DNA from: Alkalihalobacillus sp. BA299
Lineage (GTDB): Bacteria; Bacillota; Bacilli; Bacillales; Bacillaceae_F
Length of the DNA stretch: 64,000 nucleotides
Direction of reading: 5' to 3'
Assembly (NCBI RefSeq): GCF_017745675.1
Contig: NZ_JAFLJM010000018.1
Span: 43,018 to 107,017 of the forward strand
Of the stretch, positions 8,669-16,797 are shown piece by piece. The first letter of the stretch is position 1, and the number at the start of each line of letters is the position of its first letter. A program made the position numbers and the translations under genes. The notes below the pieces were generated by a model. The model did not search any database. It saw only the letters and a program-made list of their open reading frames with translations, and was not told where the DNA came from.

Positions 8669-9166
8669 TTGGAAACTTCGATTTACCAATCCATCATTGC
8701 CGATGTTACGTTTTATATATCTGATGCACCGATTAATTATCCTGGACAACTAGAAATCGACGATGAAGGAGATTTTAAACCAGTTATTTATATGAATATT
8801 ATGGCAATTGCAGAAGACTATAAAAATAAAGAATTTATCCTCGATATGAAAAAAAAGCAAGTGTGTTGTTATGAATATGCTGCATTTATTTGTTTACATG
8901 AAGTCGGACATCTTTGTCACGGATTGATTGGCGGAAAAGGCATGGATAAACGTGACCGTTTGTTTGATTATTTTAATCGAGGAGAATACTATTATGAGCG
9001 GTTTATTGCAGACATGAAGTATGGCCATACGTATGAAGAGAAGAAAAAATACAGAAATATACCTCACGAAAAAGCAGCAGACCAATTTGCATCCCACAAC
9101 TTAAACCTGATGTTATCCAAGTTTCCCATAAAAAATGAGACATGTAATTTGCAGGACTATAAATAA
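8669..9166 (+). CDS. Zinc metalloprotease-like protein (HEXXH), start codon uncertain
   Basis: The sequence has CLHEVGHLCHG (HEXXH zinc site, about residue 75 from TTG 8669) and a downstream HEKAADQFASH that could supply the third ligand and matches the ImmA/IrrE style of metallopeptidase. This family often cleaves repressors. TTG 8669 is the only usual start, but it lacks a ribosome site. The same frame stays open back to 8459, and the part from about 8550 reads like protein (FEPAEVIRKQYKISKKHV). An AGGGGG at 8531-8536 sits at the right place for a start that is no longer ATG, GTG or TTG. Either an ATT/ATA start is used or the gene lost its start. A repeat element begins at the stop codon. 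Confidence 0.6.
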   Translation: METSIYQSIIADVTFYISDAPINYPGQLEIDDEGDFKPVIYMNIMAIAEDYKNKEFILDMKKKQVCCYEYAAFICLHEVGHLCHGLIGGKGMDKRDRLFDYFNRGEYYYERFIADMKYGHTYEEKKKYRNIPHEKAADQFASHNLNLMLSKFPIKNETCNLQDYK

Positions 9167-9289
9167 GAAAAGCGGAAGGTGTCTGCTTATCGGCGACAAG
9201 CGCTGGAGGGCCAGCAATTAGTGTCTTGACTTTTAGACACGTTTGATGGACCGAAGCGACCTCGAGCCGATGACACCTGTAGCTAGACA
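9165..9289. repeat. Structured repeat family A, copy 1 (about 125 bp)
   Basis: Near-identical to 10072-10207. Ends AGGTGTC (9177-9183) and GACACCT (9272-9278) are complementary, as are ATCGGC/GCCGAT just inside. An inner hairpin GTGTCT/AGACAC (9221-9226 / 9235-9240) sits within. It starts with AAGAAAAGCGG and ends with TAGCTAGACA, like family B. GC content is well above the surroundings. Such dispersed repeats are common between genes in bacilli. Confidence 0.85.
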
Positions 9290-9450
9290 AGAAAAGCGGA
9301 AGCGCCCGTACAGCGGCGTATGGACTGGAGCCCTCCGTATGAGATAAAGGCAACACAGAGAGCGTAAGCGATCTGATGTTAACTTATCGTAAAGAGGTGA
9401 GGGAAGTCTCGCTAGACGCTGGGTGCTGTAGCTAGACATCCTCGAAATTG
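9289..9450. repeat. Structured repeat family B, copy 1 (about 160 bp)
   Basis: Directly abuts repeat A copy 1 and shares its end sequences (AAGAAAAGCGG, GTAGCTAGACA). The terminal arms are GCGCCC (9302-9307) and GGGTGC (9421-9426), which pair. It ends with a TCCTCGAAATTG trailer also found after the repeats at 10.2 kb and 11.5 kb. Overlapping open frames here are repeat artefacts. Confidence 0.85.
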
Positions 9451-9475
9451 AAACTGTCTTATTCTTTAAAAAATA

Positions 9476-9576
9476 AGCTGACCCATAGGTTATGATCCTA
9501 TAAACCTCAATCATTTAATTACTCAATTCAAAAGCATTCCTACTTAGCAAATAGGGCATTAACTGTTGAGTCAGCT
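9476..9576 (-). terminator. Long inverted repeat, probable terminator of the 39-aa gene
   Basis: AGCTGAC (9476-9482) pairs with GTCAGCT (9570-9576). On the minus strand the arm is followed by a run of T. The loop is about 87 nt, so this is a moderate call. Its GACCCA/GAGTC core resembles other hairpins in the window. Confidence 0.45.
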
Positions 9577-9648
9577 ATGGTATTTTATTTTTAAATACAT
9601 ACTATTTAATTAAGTTTATGTCTTTAAGTCAAAGTGAACTGAAATATA

Positions 9649-9768
9649 TCATTCCTTTGGTGGTGTCTCTGCGGCTAATTGTTTTAACGACTTAATTTTC
9701 CCATGAGGATTTTGCGCTTCTTTCCGCTTTCTAAATTGGCGGTCTGCTTGACCTTTGGATTGTGACAT
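9649..9768 (-). CDS. Small basic protein, 39 aa, function unknown
   Basis: A short gene read on the minus strand from ATG 9768 with AAGGTGGG seven bases upstream. The product begins MSQSKGQADRQFRKRKEAQN and is highly basic and hydrophilic, containing NPHGKIKSL and ending in PPKE. Its composition resembles short conserved proteins of bacilli, but I cannot name the family with confidence. It lies in a gene-poor stretch between two repeat clusters. Confidence 0.6.
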   Translation of the reverse strand: MSQSKGQADRQFRKRKEAQNPHGKIKSLKQLAAETPPKE

Positions 9769-9962
9769 ATAATTTCCCACCTTGTTTTAAAGTATTGTTC
9801 TATACAAGCTTTCTATCCTAGTTTACCAATACAAAATCGAGTTATACTGCTCATTAAGCAGAGATTTCTGGAAAACATTTAAAAGTCTCTATTCATTTTT
9901 TTTACAAGTATAATTTTGATGGAAATTTGGAATTTTACAATGTAAATTCCATGGTTTTAGTT

Positions 9963-10072
9963 AAGAAAAGCGCAAGCGCCCGTTCAGCGGCGTATGGACT
10001 GGAGCCCTCCGTATGAGATAAAGGCAACACAGAGAGCGAAGTCCACTAGACGCTGGGCGCTGTAGCTAGACA
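9963..10072. repeat. Structured repeat family B, copy 2, internally deleted
   Basis: Same ends as the other B copies, with arms GCGCCC (9976-9981) and GGGCGC (10055-10060) that pair perfectly. About 38-40 bp present in copy 1 are missing from the middle. Repeat A copy 2 follows immediately, the reverse of the A-B order at 9.2 kb. The gap between the 39-aa gene and this element (9769-9962) shows no gene. Confidence 0.85.
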
Positions 10073-10207
10073 AGAAAGCGAAAGGTGTCTGCTTATCGGC
10101 GACAAGCGCTGGAGGGCCAGTAATTAGTGTCTTGACTTTTAGACACGTTTGATGGACCGAAGCGACCTCGAGCCGATGACACCTGCAGCTAGACATCCTC
10201 GAAATTG
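10072..10207. repeat. Structured repeat family A, copy 2
   Basis: Differs from copy 1 at only a few positions, with the same end arms and the same inner GTGTCT/AGACAC hairpin. It ends TAGACATCCTCGAAATTG, the trailer that follows B in copy 1, so the trailer belongs to the array and not to one family. Confidence 0.85.
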
Positions 10208-10273
10208 AAACTTTCTTATTCTTTTAAAAAAAACACCCAATGTTTTTACTTAAACAGTAAAGGGGAGCAGGAC

Positions 10274-10807
10274 TTGCTTTATATATATAATTGTTTTGCT
10301 GGGACACATTCATCAGCATTAGCTGCAGCATATCATCTCGATAAATTGCCAAAAGATCGTGAACCGACAAAAGAGGAAATATTAGGAATTGATATTTTTA
10401 ATAAATTAACGCCAAGAGATTTTGGAAGGATTATTTATCACGGAAAAGACGTGGACGGAAATAAGGTGTATACAGTAGGAAGAGGAAAATCAACAGCTGT
10501 AATACCCGCTCTTCTTTCTTTTATATCTTTGTTAGAGGAAGACGGGAAAGCAATTGAAAAAATCATTTTTTCCAATTGCTCACCAACAGTCCCGATTTCG
10601 ATGACATTTGGTGGGTTATTTTCAAGACGATTTGGAATTGATTTTATCGGTGTTCCTCTATTAATAAGAGGGGCAAAACAAGCGCACCGTACAATCATCC
10701 AATTAGTTGAACATACGAAAGCAGTCGCATCCACTACACAGAAAAACATCGAAGTGCTCGAGAACGAAAAATACAAAGTAAGCGAAATCAAACCCGATGT
10801 AAAATAG
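10274..10807 (+). CDS. DUF3189 family protein
   Basis: 177 residues from TTG 10274, set by AGGGGAG at 10261-10267. A longer reading from 10205 would translate repeat sequence and is rejected. The N terminus YIYNCFAGTHSSALAAAYHL with the following LPKDREPT is characteristic of the DUF3189 family, which is widespread in Bacillus and clostridia and has no assigned function. A glycine-rich YTVGRGKST segment is near residue 75, and the rest is mostly alpha/beta without membrane segments. No neighbour suggests a role. Confidence 0.75.
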   Translation: MLYIYNCFAGTHSSALAAAYHLDKLPKDREPTKEEILGIDIFNKLTPRDFGRIIYHGKDVDGNKVYTVGRGKSTAVIPALLSFISLLEEDGKAIEKIIFSNCSPTVPISMTFGGLFSRRFGIDFIGVPLLIRGAKQAHRTIIQLVEHTKAVASTTQKNIEVLENEKYKVSEIKPDVK

Positions 10808-10972
10808 GCTGATTTTCTATGTGAGCACTCGCAGAGAACTCTTTGATTTTACTAAAACAGTAATACATTTTTAGAAGTAGGGTACTTCGTTTTGTAAGTA
10901 CTTTTTTTTGATAGGCAGGGGCCTACGTTTTTCAATTGCTAACTGGAGGCCCTAGTTCCTCAAAGTAATTGT

Positions 10973-11224
10973 TTACCTAACAATAGCTCGACTATGCTGT
11001 TTTGCCACTGAAATTTCATAATAAGTTTGGTCATCCTCGTAAATTCGGTCAATCATAATCAAAACATCCTCAAATGCTTTCGAATAGTTTTCTGTTCCGT
11101 TTTTACTCATATAATTAATCATGTTTTTAATTTCAATATTTATTTTCTTATCTAATTCCTCTTCTGATAATCGCTTACTACGATCACATTCATCGAAACC
11201 GTCTGGGTATTTTGGTATATTCAT
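10973..11224 (-). CDS. Small acidic protein, 83 aa, function unknown
   Basis: ATG 11224 has TTGGAGGA six to seven bases upstream. The product is charged, largely helical by composition (EEELDKKINIEIKNM, FEDVLIMIDRIYED), with one cysteine (DECDRS) and no membrane segment. I do not recognise the family. It lies between DUF3189 and a repeat element in a region of small genes. Confidence 0.6.
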   Translation of the reverse strand: MNIPKYPDGFDECDRSKRLSEEELDKKINIEIKNMINYMSKNGTENYSKAFEDVLIMIDRIYEDDQTYYEISVAKQHSRAIVR

Positions 11225-11336
11225 ATTAAATCCTCCAATACTTTTATCGATAATATTTGTTTAGTTCAATTGATAATTATGTATTTTAATATTATCATAA
11301 TTCTTTTTATGGTTATTGTTCAAGTTAAATGGATGT

Positions 11337-11499
11337 AAGAAAAGCGCAAGTGACCGTTTAGCGGTGTATGGACTGAAGTCCCTCCGTATGAGATAAAGGA
11401 AACACGGCGAGTGCTAGCGAGGCGATGTTGACTTTTCGTACGGAGGTAAAGGAAGTCTCGCTAGTCGGTGGGCGCTGCAGCTAGACATCCTCGAAATTT
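11337..11499. repeat. Structured repeat family B, copy 3 (diverged)
   Basis: Full-length B copy with the central part lost in copy 2, about 80 percent like copy 1 by eye. It has the shared start AAGAAAAGCGCAAG and end GCAGCTAGACATCCTCG. The end arms are less well paired than in copies 1 and 2, so this is the most decayed copy. Confidence 0.8.
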
Positions 11500-11518
11500 C
11501 TTATTTGTTGAAAAAAAA

Positions 11519-11543
11519 AACAGCCTACCGTAGATAGGCTGTT
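11519..11543 (-). terminator. Terminator of the Asn-rich small gene
   Basis: Perfect 9-bp stem (11519-11527 / 11535-11543) followed on the minus strand by about ten T residues. Confidence 0.9.
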
Positions 11544-11556
11544 CTTTGGCGAGAGA

Positions 11557-11739
11557 CTATTCACGAACTTGTCTCATGGCTCTACCGACAGTTTCCATCA
11601 TATTGTTATTATTGATGTTATTGTTATTGTTACGACCTCGCATCATACCATAAGCAGCAGCCCCAACTCCTAGGCCTACTAAAGACAACATTAAGCCGTT
11701 ACGATTATTGTTCCTTCTTCTTCCAAACAAATTGTTCAT
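11557..11739 (-). CDS. Small Asn/Arg-rich protein with one hydrophobic segment, 60 aa
   Basis: ATG 11739 follows GAGGAGGG; a longer reading from 11781 has no ribosome site. Layout: basic Arg/Asn head (FGRRRNNNRNG), hydrophobic Gly/Ala segment (LMLSLVGLGVGAAAYGMM), an Asn run (NNNNNINNNN) and a charged tail (RAMRQVRE). The hydrophobic part could be a membrane anchor or amphipathic helix. Similar Asn-rich small proteins occur in spore-forming bacilli, but I cannot assign a role. Confidence 0.7.
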   Translation of the reverse strand: MNNLFGRRRNNNRNGLMLSLVGLGVGAAAYGMMRGRNNNNNINNNNMMETVGRAMRQVRE

Positions 11740-12017
11740 GATTTCAAATCCCTCCTCATTTTTGTTCGATGATTGTATCAAACATTAATTATGATCAGTC
11801 AATTTAGCTGTATGTATGCGAGGGTAACCTTACCATGATTATAAAATATTTGGTTATAATTTTGATGAGAACATTGGAGATAATATATATATGGATAAAT
11901 AAGTGCTGTGGATAAACATTCGGTATCATATTTAAATTCAAATACATATGATATGTTATTTCTTCTAAGGATGGGTTTATAGAGGTTATTTAATCATTTA
12001 TGTAGGAAGCAAGATGC
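11740..12017. other. Intergenic stretch without a recognised gene
   Basis: AT-rich. Contains one perfect DnaA box (TGTGGATAA at 11907-11915) but no cluster, so it is not proposed as an origin. Confidence 0.4.
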
Positions 12018-12965
12018 TTAGCATCCTCGCTTCAGGGAAAGCTCGTTCATTGGTAGCACAATACTTTCCGGTAAAATCATTATTTTTGAGGCATGATTAG
12101 TATGTTCCTCATATGATAATTGGAGCTCATGAGAAAAATCAACTAACAGCCGAATGTCAGCCATTAAATTTTGATCAAACATACTTGAACGATTAATTAA
12201 AATATTTTCATACTTTTCAGCAAGTCTCCTTGCCCTTTTAGTTACTTTTGTTGCATCTTTTATTTTATAAATATCTCTAAGATCCATTATAAAAGAATGT
12301 ACATCACTTATTAACTTTTCACGAAGCTTCTTATTTAATCCTTTTATATTGGTTGAAATGAATTCAACGTCATTAAAAATAAACTGGTTAAGCATAATAA
12401 AATCGCTTTTAACCGGATCATTTACAAAGCTTAAATAAACCCGAAGTGTATTATAGGCATCGTGCATAGGATTATGCTGCTGACCATGAAAAGATAGTCC
12501 ATAAAAGCCAAGAGCTCGTTCCACAGAAACATTCTCTTTCGTTACACGTTTTGTAAAAATCGCCTGAAAATCGACATAACGTTGATCAATCTTTTTAATC
12601 GTTCTAGGTGAGATCTCATGTCTTTCTGCATCTAATTTCAAGCGAAAAATATCACTTGGTGACCAAGAGAAAAAACGTGAACGCTTTATTCCACCAACCC
12701 ACATTAAAAAGTCATCAAAAACTGTCCTAAAACCATCTGCACCAACTAAGTCCTGATCGTGAATTCCAGTTAACTTTTTACAAAATGAAGAAAGTGGTCG
12801 AAGGTTTGTTGGACGAATATACCGATCAAAATAAGCAATTTCTTCAGTTTCTATATTATACTTTACAGCCCCTAAGCGAATACCTTCCATATCTTCAAAT
12901 GGCATTCCGCGATTGGAACAAAGCATTTCAAAATCAAAGAAGACATATTGTTGTACAGTTGTCAA
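12018..12965 (-). CDS. DEDDh-type 3'-5' exonuclease with long C-terminal extension
   Basis: 315 residues. The N-terminal 180 carry the RNase T/DnaQ-like exonuclease fold: FFDFEM (first D and E) at about residue 9, LTGIHDQD near 65, and QQHNPMHDAYNTLRVY near 162 with the conserved His and Asp. It should degrade DNA or RNA from the 3' end with two metal ions. The last 130 residues have no domain I recognise. TTG 12965 is set by GGAGGT six bases upstream. It diverges from the helicase at 13145 across 179 bp, an arrangement that often means shared regulation, so a joint role in nucleic-acid repair or turnover is plausible. Confidence 0.8.
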   Translation of the reverse strand: MTTVQQYVFFDFEMLCSNRGMPFEDMEGIRLGAVKYNIETEEIAYFDRYIRPTNLRPLSSFCKKLTGIHDQDLVGADGFRTVFDDFLMWVGGIKRSRFFSWSPSDIFRLKLDAERHEISPRTIKKIDQRYVDFQAIFTKRVTKENVSVERALGFYGLSFHGQQHNPMHDAYNTLRVYLSFVNDPVKSDFIMLNQFIFNDVEFISTNIKGLNKKLREKLISDVHSFIMDLRDIYKIKDATKVTKRARRLAEKYENILINRSSMFDQNLMADIRLLVDFSHELQLSYEEHTNHASKIMILPESIVLPMNELSLKRGC

Positions 12966-13144
12966 ATGATTACCTCCTTCCCAACAAGTAATTATAAGCC
13001 AATTCTTCTAAATAAGATAGTGCCAGTTCTTTCCTAGTAGACAATATGGATGGCAAGTTCCAAGAGAATATTATGAAATGTATAATGTTTACGGACAATA
13101 AATGAGGTACAATAGATACACTAAATTTTTAAAGGAAGAGATGA

Positions 13145-15400
13145 ATGACAAGTACATTAACTTATATAAAAGAATGGCAAAAAGCGATTCAAATCGAAAT
13201 TCAGCATTTAAAAAGGTATGGCAGTAATAAATTTAGAGTGAAAAAAGGACATCTATTATCCAAGGATCATTCCTATATATATTATTTTGAAACAACATCT
13301 TCAATACGGATTCCTGTTGGCTCAATTGTTCGCTTAGAATGGGGCCCATTAAAACAGGATGGAAAGCTTTTATCCTCCGAAGGAAATAGCATACTTTTAT
13401 CGGTTCAACAATCAATCGGTGACCTTATTTCTGAAGCAGTAATTTATCATGACCCTTGGGAATTACTTGATGAGTTATCGGAACGATTAGAAGAATTAAA
13501 AACAAGTAAGAAAAGACGGTCCCGTATCAAAAAACTGATGGATCCATCGATGGAAGTAAAACAGCCCACTGAAAAAGCAAAAAACCCTACTCATGAATTG
13601 TATTTACGATGCAAATCTAACCCTATCACATTTGTTTGGGGACCACCAGGAACAGGAAAGACATACGCTTTAGCACGTGTAGCTGCGAATATGTACTTTA
13701 ACGGAAGAAGTGTCCTTATTATGTCGCATAGTAACCAAGCGGTCGATGTGTTAGTGAATGAAATTGCAGCTTTTATCACTAAGAAAAAACGATTTAAAGA
13801 AGGTGAACTACTACGATACGGAACACAAGTAGGAGAAAGGCTACGAGTGTATGAAGCAATAACGACAAGTCAACTTTTAGAAAAACGCGAGCCTCATTTA
13901 GCTGAAGAGCAAGAAACACTTCTAAAAGAGAGACGGCATTTAAAACAAGATTTAGCAAGGTCATTTAGTATGAGAGATACAGATCACCTAATCGAAATTG
14001 AAACGAAGATTTCGAAAGTACTTGAAAAAATACGCCAAAAAGAAATTCAATACGTGAAACAAGCGACCATCGTTTGTACGACATTAGCAAAGGCTGCTAC
14101 TGATTCGGCAATTTATAAAAAAGACTTTGATGTGGTAATTGTAGATGAAGCGAGCATGGCTTATGTCCCTCAAGCTGCTTTTGCAGCATCTCTAGGAAAG
14201 CGAGCGATTATTTGTGGAGATTTTAAACAATTGCCGCCGATTGCAGTAGCTAGACACAAGTTAGTTGAAAAATGGTTAAAAGAAGACATATTTCACCGCG
14301 CAGGCATTGTAGATGTAGTCAATGAAGGAAAGCTTCATCCTCATTTATTCTTATTAAAAGAGCAAAGACGAATGCATCCTCAAATATCTGCTTTTTCAAA
14401 TCGGTATATTTATCAAGGGCTTGTAGGTGATCATCCGAGTGTTCAAAAAAAGCAAAAGAAAATCGTGAGTCAACAGCCATTTCCCAACCGTGCTTCTATT
14501 TTAGTCGATACGAGTTATACTGGTGAGTATTGTGCAAAAGAGAGAAGCTCAAAGTCACGTTTTAATCTATGGCAGCTATTATTATCTTTTCAACTCATTC
14601 ATGAAGCCTATATTGGTAACGCAAAGTCCATTGGGTATGTAACCCCATATCGAGCCCAAGCACAAATGATGGATATTTTACTAGATGATCTCTATAAACA
14701 AGAAAAACAAAAAGCGGATATAATAGCTGCCACAGTCCATCGATTCCAAGGCAGCGAACGAGACGTTATGATCTTTGATACGGTCGATAGCTTTCCTGAA
14801 GAACGTGCTGGAATGTTATTAACCGGGAAAGACAGTGAGCGACTCATTAATGTCGCAATAACGAGAACAAAAGGAAAATTTATTCACATAAGTAACACAG
14901 CATTTGTCAAACAAAATGTCTACCGTGGAAAAACGTTTCGGCAACTCGTAGAACATCAAATGATAAATAAACAAATCGTTCCCCCTAGAGAAATAGGTAC
15001 ATGGATTAAAAATCAGCATCAGCAATTACAATGGATACATGCCCTAAAATTAGAGCGTGTGTTTCAAGATATACAAGAAGCGAGCCATTCCATTATTTTA
15101 TCCTTACCAAATCATTCAACCTTACCGAAAGTATGGTTGGAGCATTTACAAAACAGCAGAAAAAATACCAAGCTTACGATTATATCAACAAATCATCAAG
15201 ACACAATAAAATGTGATCAATGGCTAAAAAATGAAGTGCCATTTCCATTTGCAATTATTGATCAGCGGTATTTATGGTTAGGTCTTCCGCTCGAAGCGAT
15301 GAAACAAGTGCAACCTCCACATGTTGCCTTACGTCTTGATTCTGAACCATTTGTACAACATTTTTTATCTCAATTGCCAGTGATAGCAGGGGACATTTAA
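13145..15400 (+). CDS. SF1 (UPF1/DNA2-like) helicase with PLD-like C-terminal region
   Basis: 751 residues. Walker A WGPPGTGKT near residue 165, motif Ia SHSNQAVD, motif II VIVDEASM near 331, motif III GDFKQLPPI, motif IV region EQRRMHPQI, motif V TVHRFQGSERDV and motif VI NVAITRTKG near 570: a complete UPF1-like SF1B set. A small beta domain (about 65-95) precedes Walker A. Residues about 630-751 read like a phospholipase-D-type fold (VFQDIQEASHSIILSLPNHS, then FAIIDQRYLWLGLP) with no HxK motif, so probably not catalytic. AAGGAAGAG precedes the ATG; ATG 13141 is too close to it and in another frame. Likely 5'-3' unwinding of DNA or RNA. Confidence 0.83.
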   Translation: MTSTLTYIKEWQKAIQIEIQHLKRYGSNKFRVKKGHLLSKDHSYIYYFETTSSIRIPVGSIVRLEWGPLKQDGKLLSSEGNSILLSVQQSIGDLISEAVIYHDPWELLDELSERLEELKTSKKRRSRIKKLMDPSMEVKQPTEKAKNPTHELYLRCKSNPITFVWGPPGTGKTYALARVAANMYFNGRSVLIMSHSNQAVDVLVNEIAAFITKKKRFKEGELLRYGTQVGERLRVYEAITTSQLLEKREPHLAEEQETLLKERRHLKQDLARSFSMRDTDHLIEIETKISKVLEKIRQKEIQYVKQATIVCTTLAKAATDSAIYKKDFDVVIVDEASMAYVPQAAFAASLGKRAIICGDFKQLPPIAVARHKLVEKWLKEDIFHRAGIVDVVNEGKLHPHLFLLKEQRRMHPQISAFSNRYIYQGLVGDHPSVQKKQKKIVSQQPFPNRASILVDTSYTGEYCAKERSSKSRFNLWQLLLSFQLIHEAYIGNAKSIGYVTPYRAQAQMMDILLDDLYKQEKQKADIIAATVHRFQGSERDVMIFDTVDSFPEERAGMLLTGKDSERLINVAITRTKGKFIHISNTAFVKQNVYRGKTFRQLVEHQMINKQIVPPREIGTWIKNQHQQLQWIHALKLERVFQDIQEASHSIILSLPNHSTLPKVWLEHLQNSRKNTKLTIISTNHQDTIKCDQWLKNEVPFPFAIIDQRYLWLGLPLEAMKQVQPPHVALRLDSEPFVQHFLSQLPVIAGDI

Positions 15401-15594
15401 TGAGTGTACTGAAGAAAGGATTATCTTGACTAACGGTCATGAGTACTCGTTTAGTAGTTAGTCCAAACTAGTAATGAAGTAAGAAATTAGCCATTGACAA
15501 AAATACCCTTGAGGAGTAAATTAACGATATTACATCTAACAGTTTTGACCCTTCTTTGATGTGGTCTTTTTAGTGTGTTTTAAGGGAGAGAAAA

Positions 15595-16251
15595 ATGAAG
15601 AAACAATTTGCTGTTATTGGTTTAGGACGTTTTGGGGGATCGGTTTGTAAAGAATTATATCAAATGGGTCATGATGTTTTAGCAATTGACTCAAGCGAAG
15701 AAAAAGTGAATGAATTTATGAATTATTCCACACATACTGTTATCGCAAACGGGACAGAAGAGAGCATGCTACAAAGTTTAGGTATTCGAAATTTTGACTT
15801 TGTCATCGTTGCAATAGGCGAAAACATTCAATCTAGTATTCTATGTACGCTATTATTAAAAGAGATCGGCGTTAAGAACGTTTGGGTAAAAGCACAAAAC
15901 AATTATCATCATAAAGTGTTAGAAAAAATTGGTGCAGACCGAATCGTTCATCCTGAACAAGATATGGGCATTCGTATAGCTCAACATCTCGTTTCTGAAA
16001 AAATCATTGACTATATTGAGTTATCTGATGAATATAGTATTGTGGAATTGTTAGCAACTGAGAAAGTCGCAAACAAATCCTTAATTCAACTAGACATTCG
16101 AGCAAAATATGGTTGTACAATTCTAGCATTTAAGAGAAATGAGCAAGTCATCGTTTCTCCATTACCTGATGACCTTATTCATCTAAATGATATACTTATC
16201 GTCATCGGTCATAAAAATGATTTAAAACGATTTGAGGAAGAAGGACTTTAA
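15595..16251 (+). CDS. ktrC: K+ uptake regulatory subunit, RCK/TrkA-N type (KtrC-like)
   Basis: 218 residues, close in length and sequence to B. subtilis KtrC. The RCK_N Rossmann domain starts FAVIGLGRFGGSV, with an acidic residue at the end of the second strand (AIDSSEEK) for nucleotide binding. IGADRIVHPEQDM marks the hinge, and the RCK_C domain follows (ELSDEYSIVELLA to the end). It forms the cytosolic gating ring of a Ktr channel (partner KtrB/KtrD, not in this window), opened by ATP and inhibited by c-di-AMP in B. subtilis. AAGGGAGAG precedes the ATG. I looked for a c-di-AMP riboswitch upstream and saw none. Confidence 0.92.
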   Translation: MKKQFAVIGLGRFGGSVCKELYQMGHDVLAIDSSEEKVNEFMNYSTHTVIANGTEESMLQSLGIRNFDFVIVAIGENIQSSILCTLLLKEIGVKNVWVKAQNNYHHKVLEKIGADRIVHPEQDMGIRIAQHLVSEKIIDYIELSDEYSIVELLATEKVANKSLIQLDIRAKYGCTILAFKRNEQVIVSPLPDDLIHLNDILIVIGHKNDLKRFEEEGL

Positions 16252-16398
16252 TGGAAATGGACAAAGCTTCTACATTTTATTTCCAACTTAACGAAAATAA
16301 TCATAAGCAAAGCTTCTAATACTTTCGTTTTAAAAGTTGTTATACAAATACGATGGATGCCACATACTAACAGCATATTGCAAAGAGGAGTGAAGCAA

Positions 16399-16695
16399 TT
16401 GTTTAATAACAACACGAATTTAAACTTTCCTTTCTTTCAAACGGCGAATGCTGAAGCATCTGTAAAAAATGCGCATGACACATATGATATTTTTGTCAAT
16501 CGTCATTTCGTTGGGCAAAAAGTGTTATTAACAGACAACGAAAGTCTCGACGACGTCCTTGACTTTCTTCAGAAACAAGGTGTTGATAACGTTACTGCTC
16601 ACTTAGACGGTGACCATTATGTCATTCAATCTCAGTCAGAAAAAGACATTGAACATATTACAAATGTGTTATCTACATATTTAGATAATCACTAA
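16399..16695 (+). CDS. Small conserved-looking protein, 98 aa, function unknown
   Basis: TTG 16399 with AGAGGAG eight bases upstream; the longer reading from 16357 lacks a ribosome site. The product is acidic. An Asn-rich head (MFNNNTNLNF) is followed by an alpha/beta-like body with alternating hydrophobic residues (TYDIFVNRHFVGQKVLL, VDNVTAHLDGDHYVIQ). No cysteine, membrane segment or known motif was seen. It sits between ktrC and exoA, all on the same strand but with gaps of about 100-150 bp. Confidence 0.6.
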   Translation: MFNNNTNLNFPFFQTANAEASVKNAHDTYDIFVNRHFVGQKVLLTDNESLDDVLDFLQKQGVDNVTAHLDGDHYVIQSQSEKDIEHITNVLSTYLDNH

Positions 16696-16797
16696 CACTA
16701 AAAAATCATTCTATAACATAAAGAACTATTGAAATGTAAAAGAATGATTGTATATAACAAATATAGATAGAGAACACAGTCTAGAGAAGGAGAAACA

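Noticed and set aside
9003..9514. Open frames of 93-117 codons on the minus strand over 9.0-9.5 kb
   Set aside because: They run across repeat elements and the metalloprotease gene, lack ribosome sites, and reappear in other repeat copies.
9984..10273. Frames through the repeat at 10.0-10.2 kb, including an N-terminal extension of the DUF3189 protein from 10205
   Set aside because: Translated repeat sequence; the TTG at 10274 has a proper ribosome site and starts the conserved domain.
9165..11499. CRISPR array in the repeat-rich region
   Set aside because: Repeats are 110-160 bp, irregular, carry end palindromes and have no uniform spacers or cas genes.
11907..11915. Perfect DnaA box TGTGGATAA
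   Set aside because: Single copy, no cluster of boxes, no AT-rich unwinding element with dnaA or dnaN nearby; isolated boxes occur by chance.
15401..15594. Possible c-di-AMP riboswitch before ktrC
   Set aside because: No ydaO-type conserved core visible; only a weak four-base stem GACC/GGTC before a T run.
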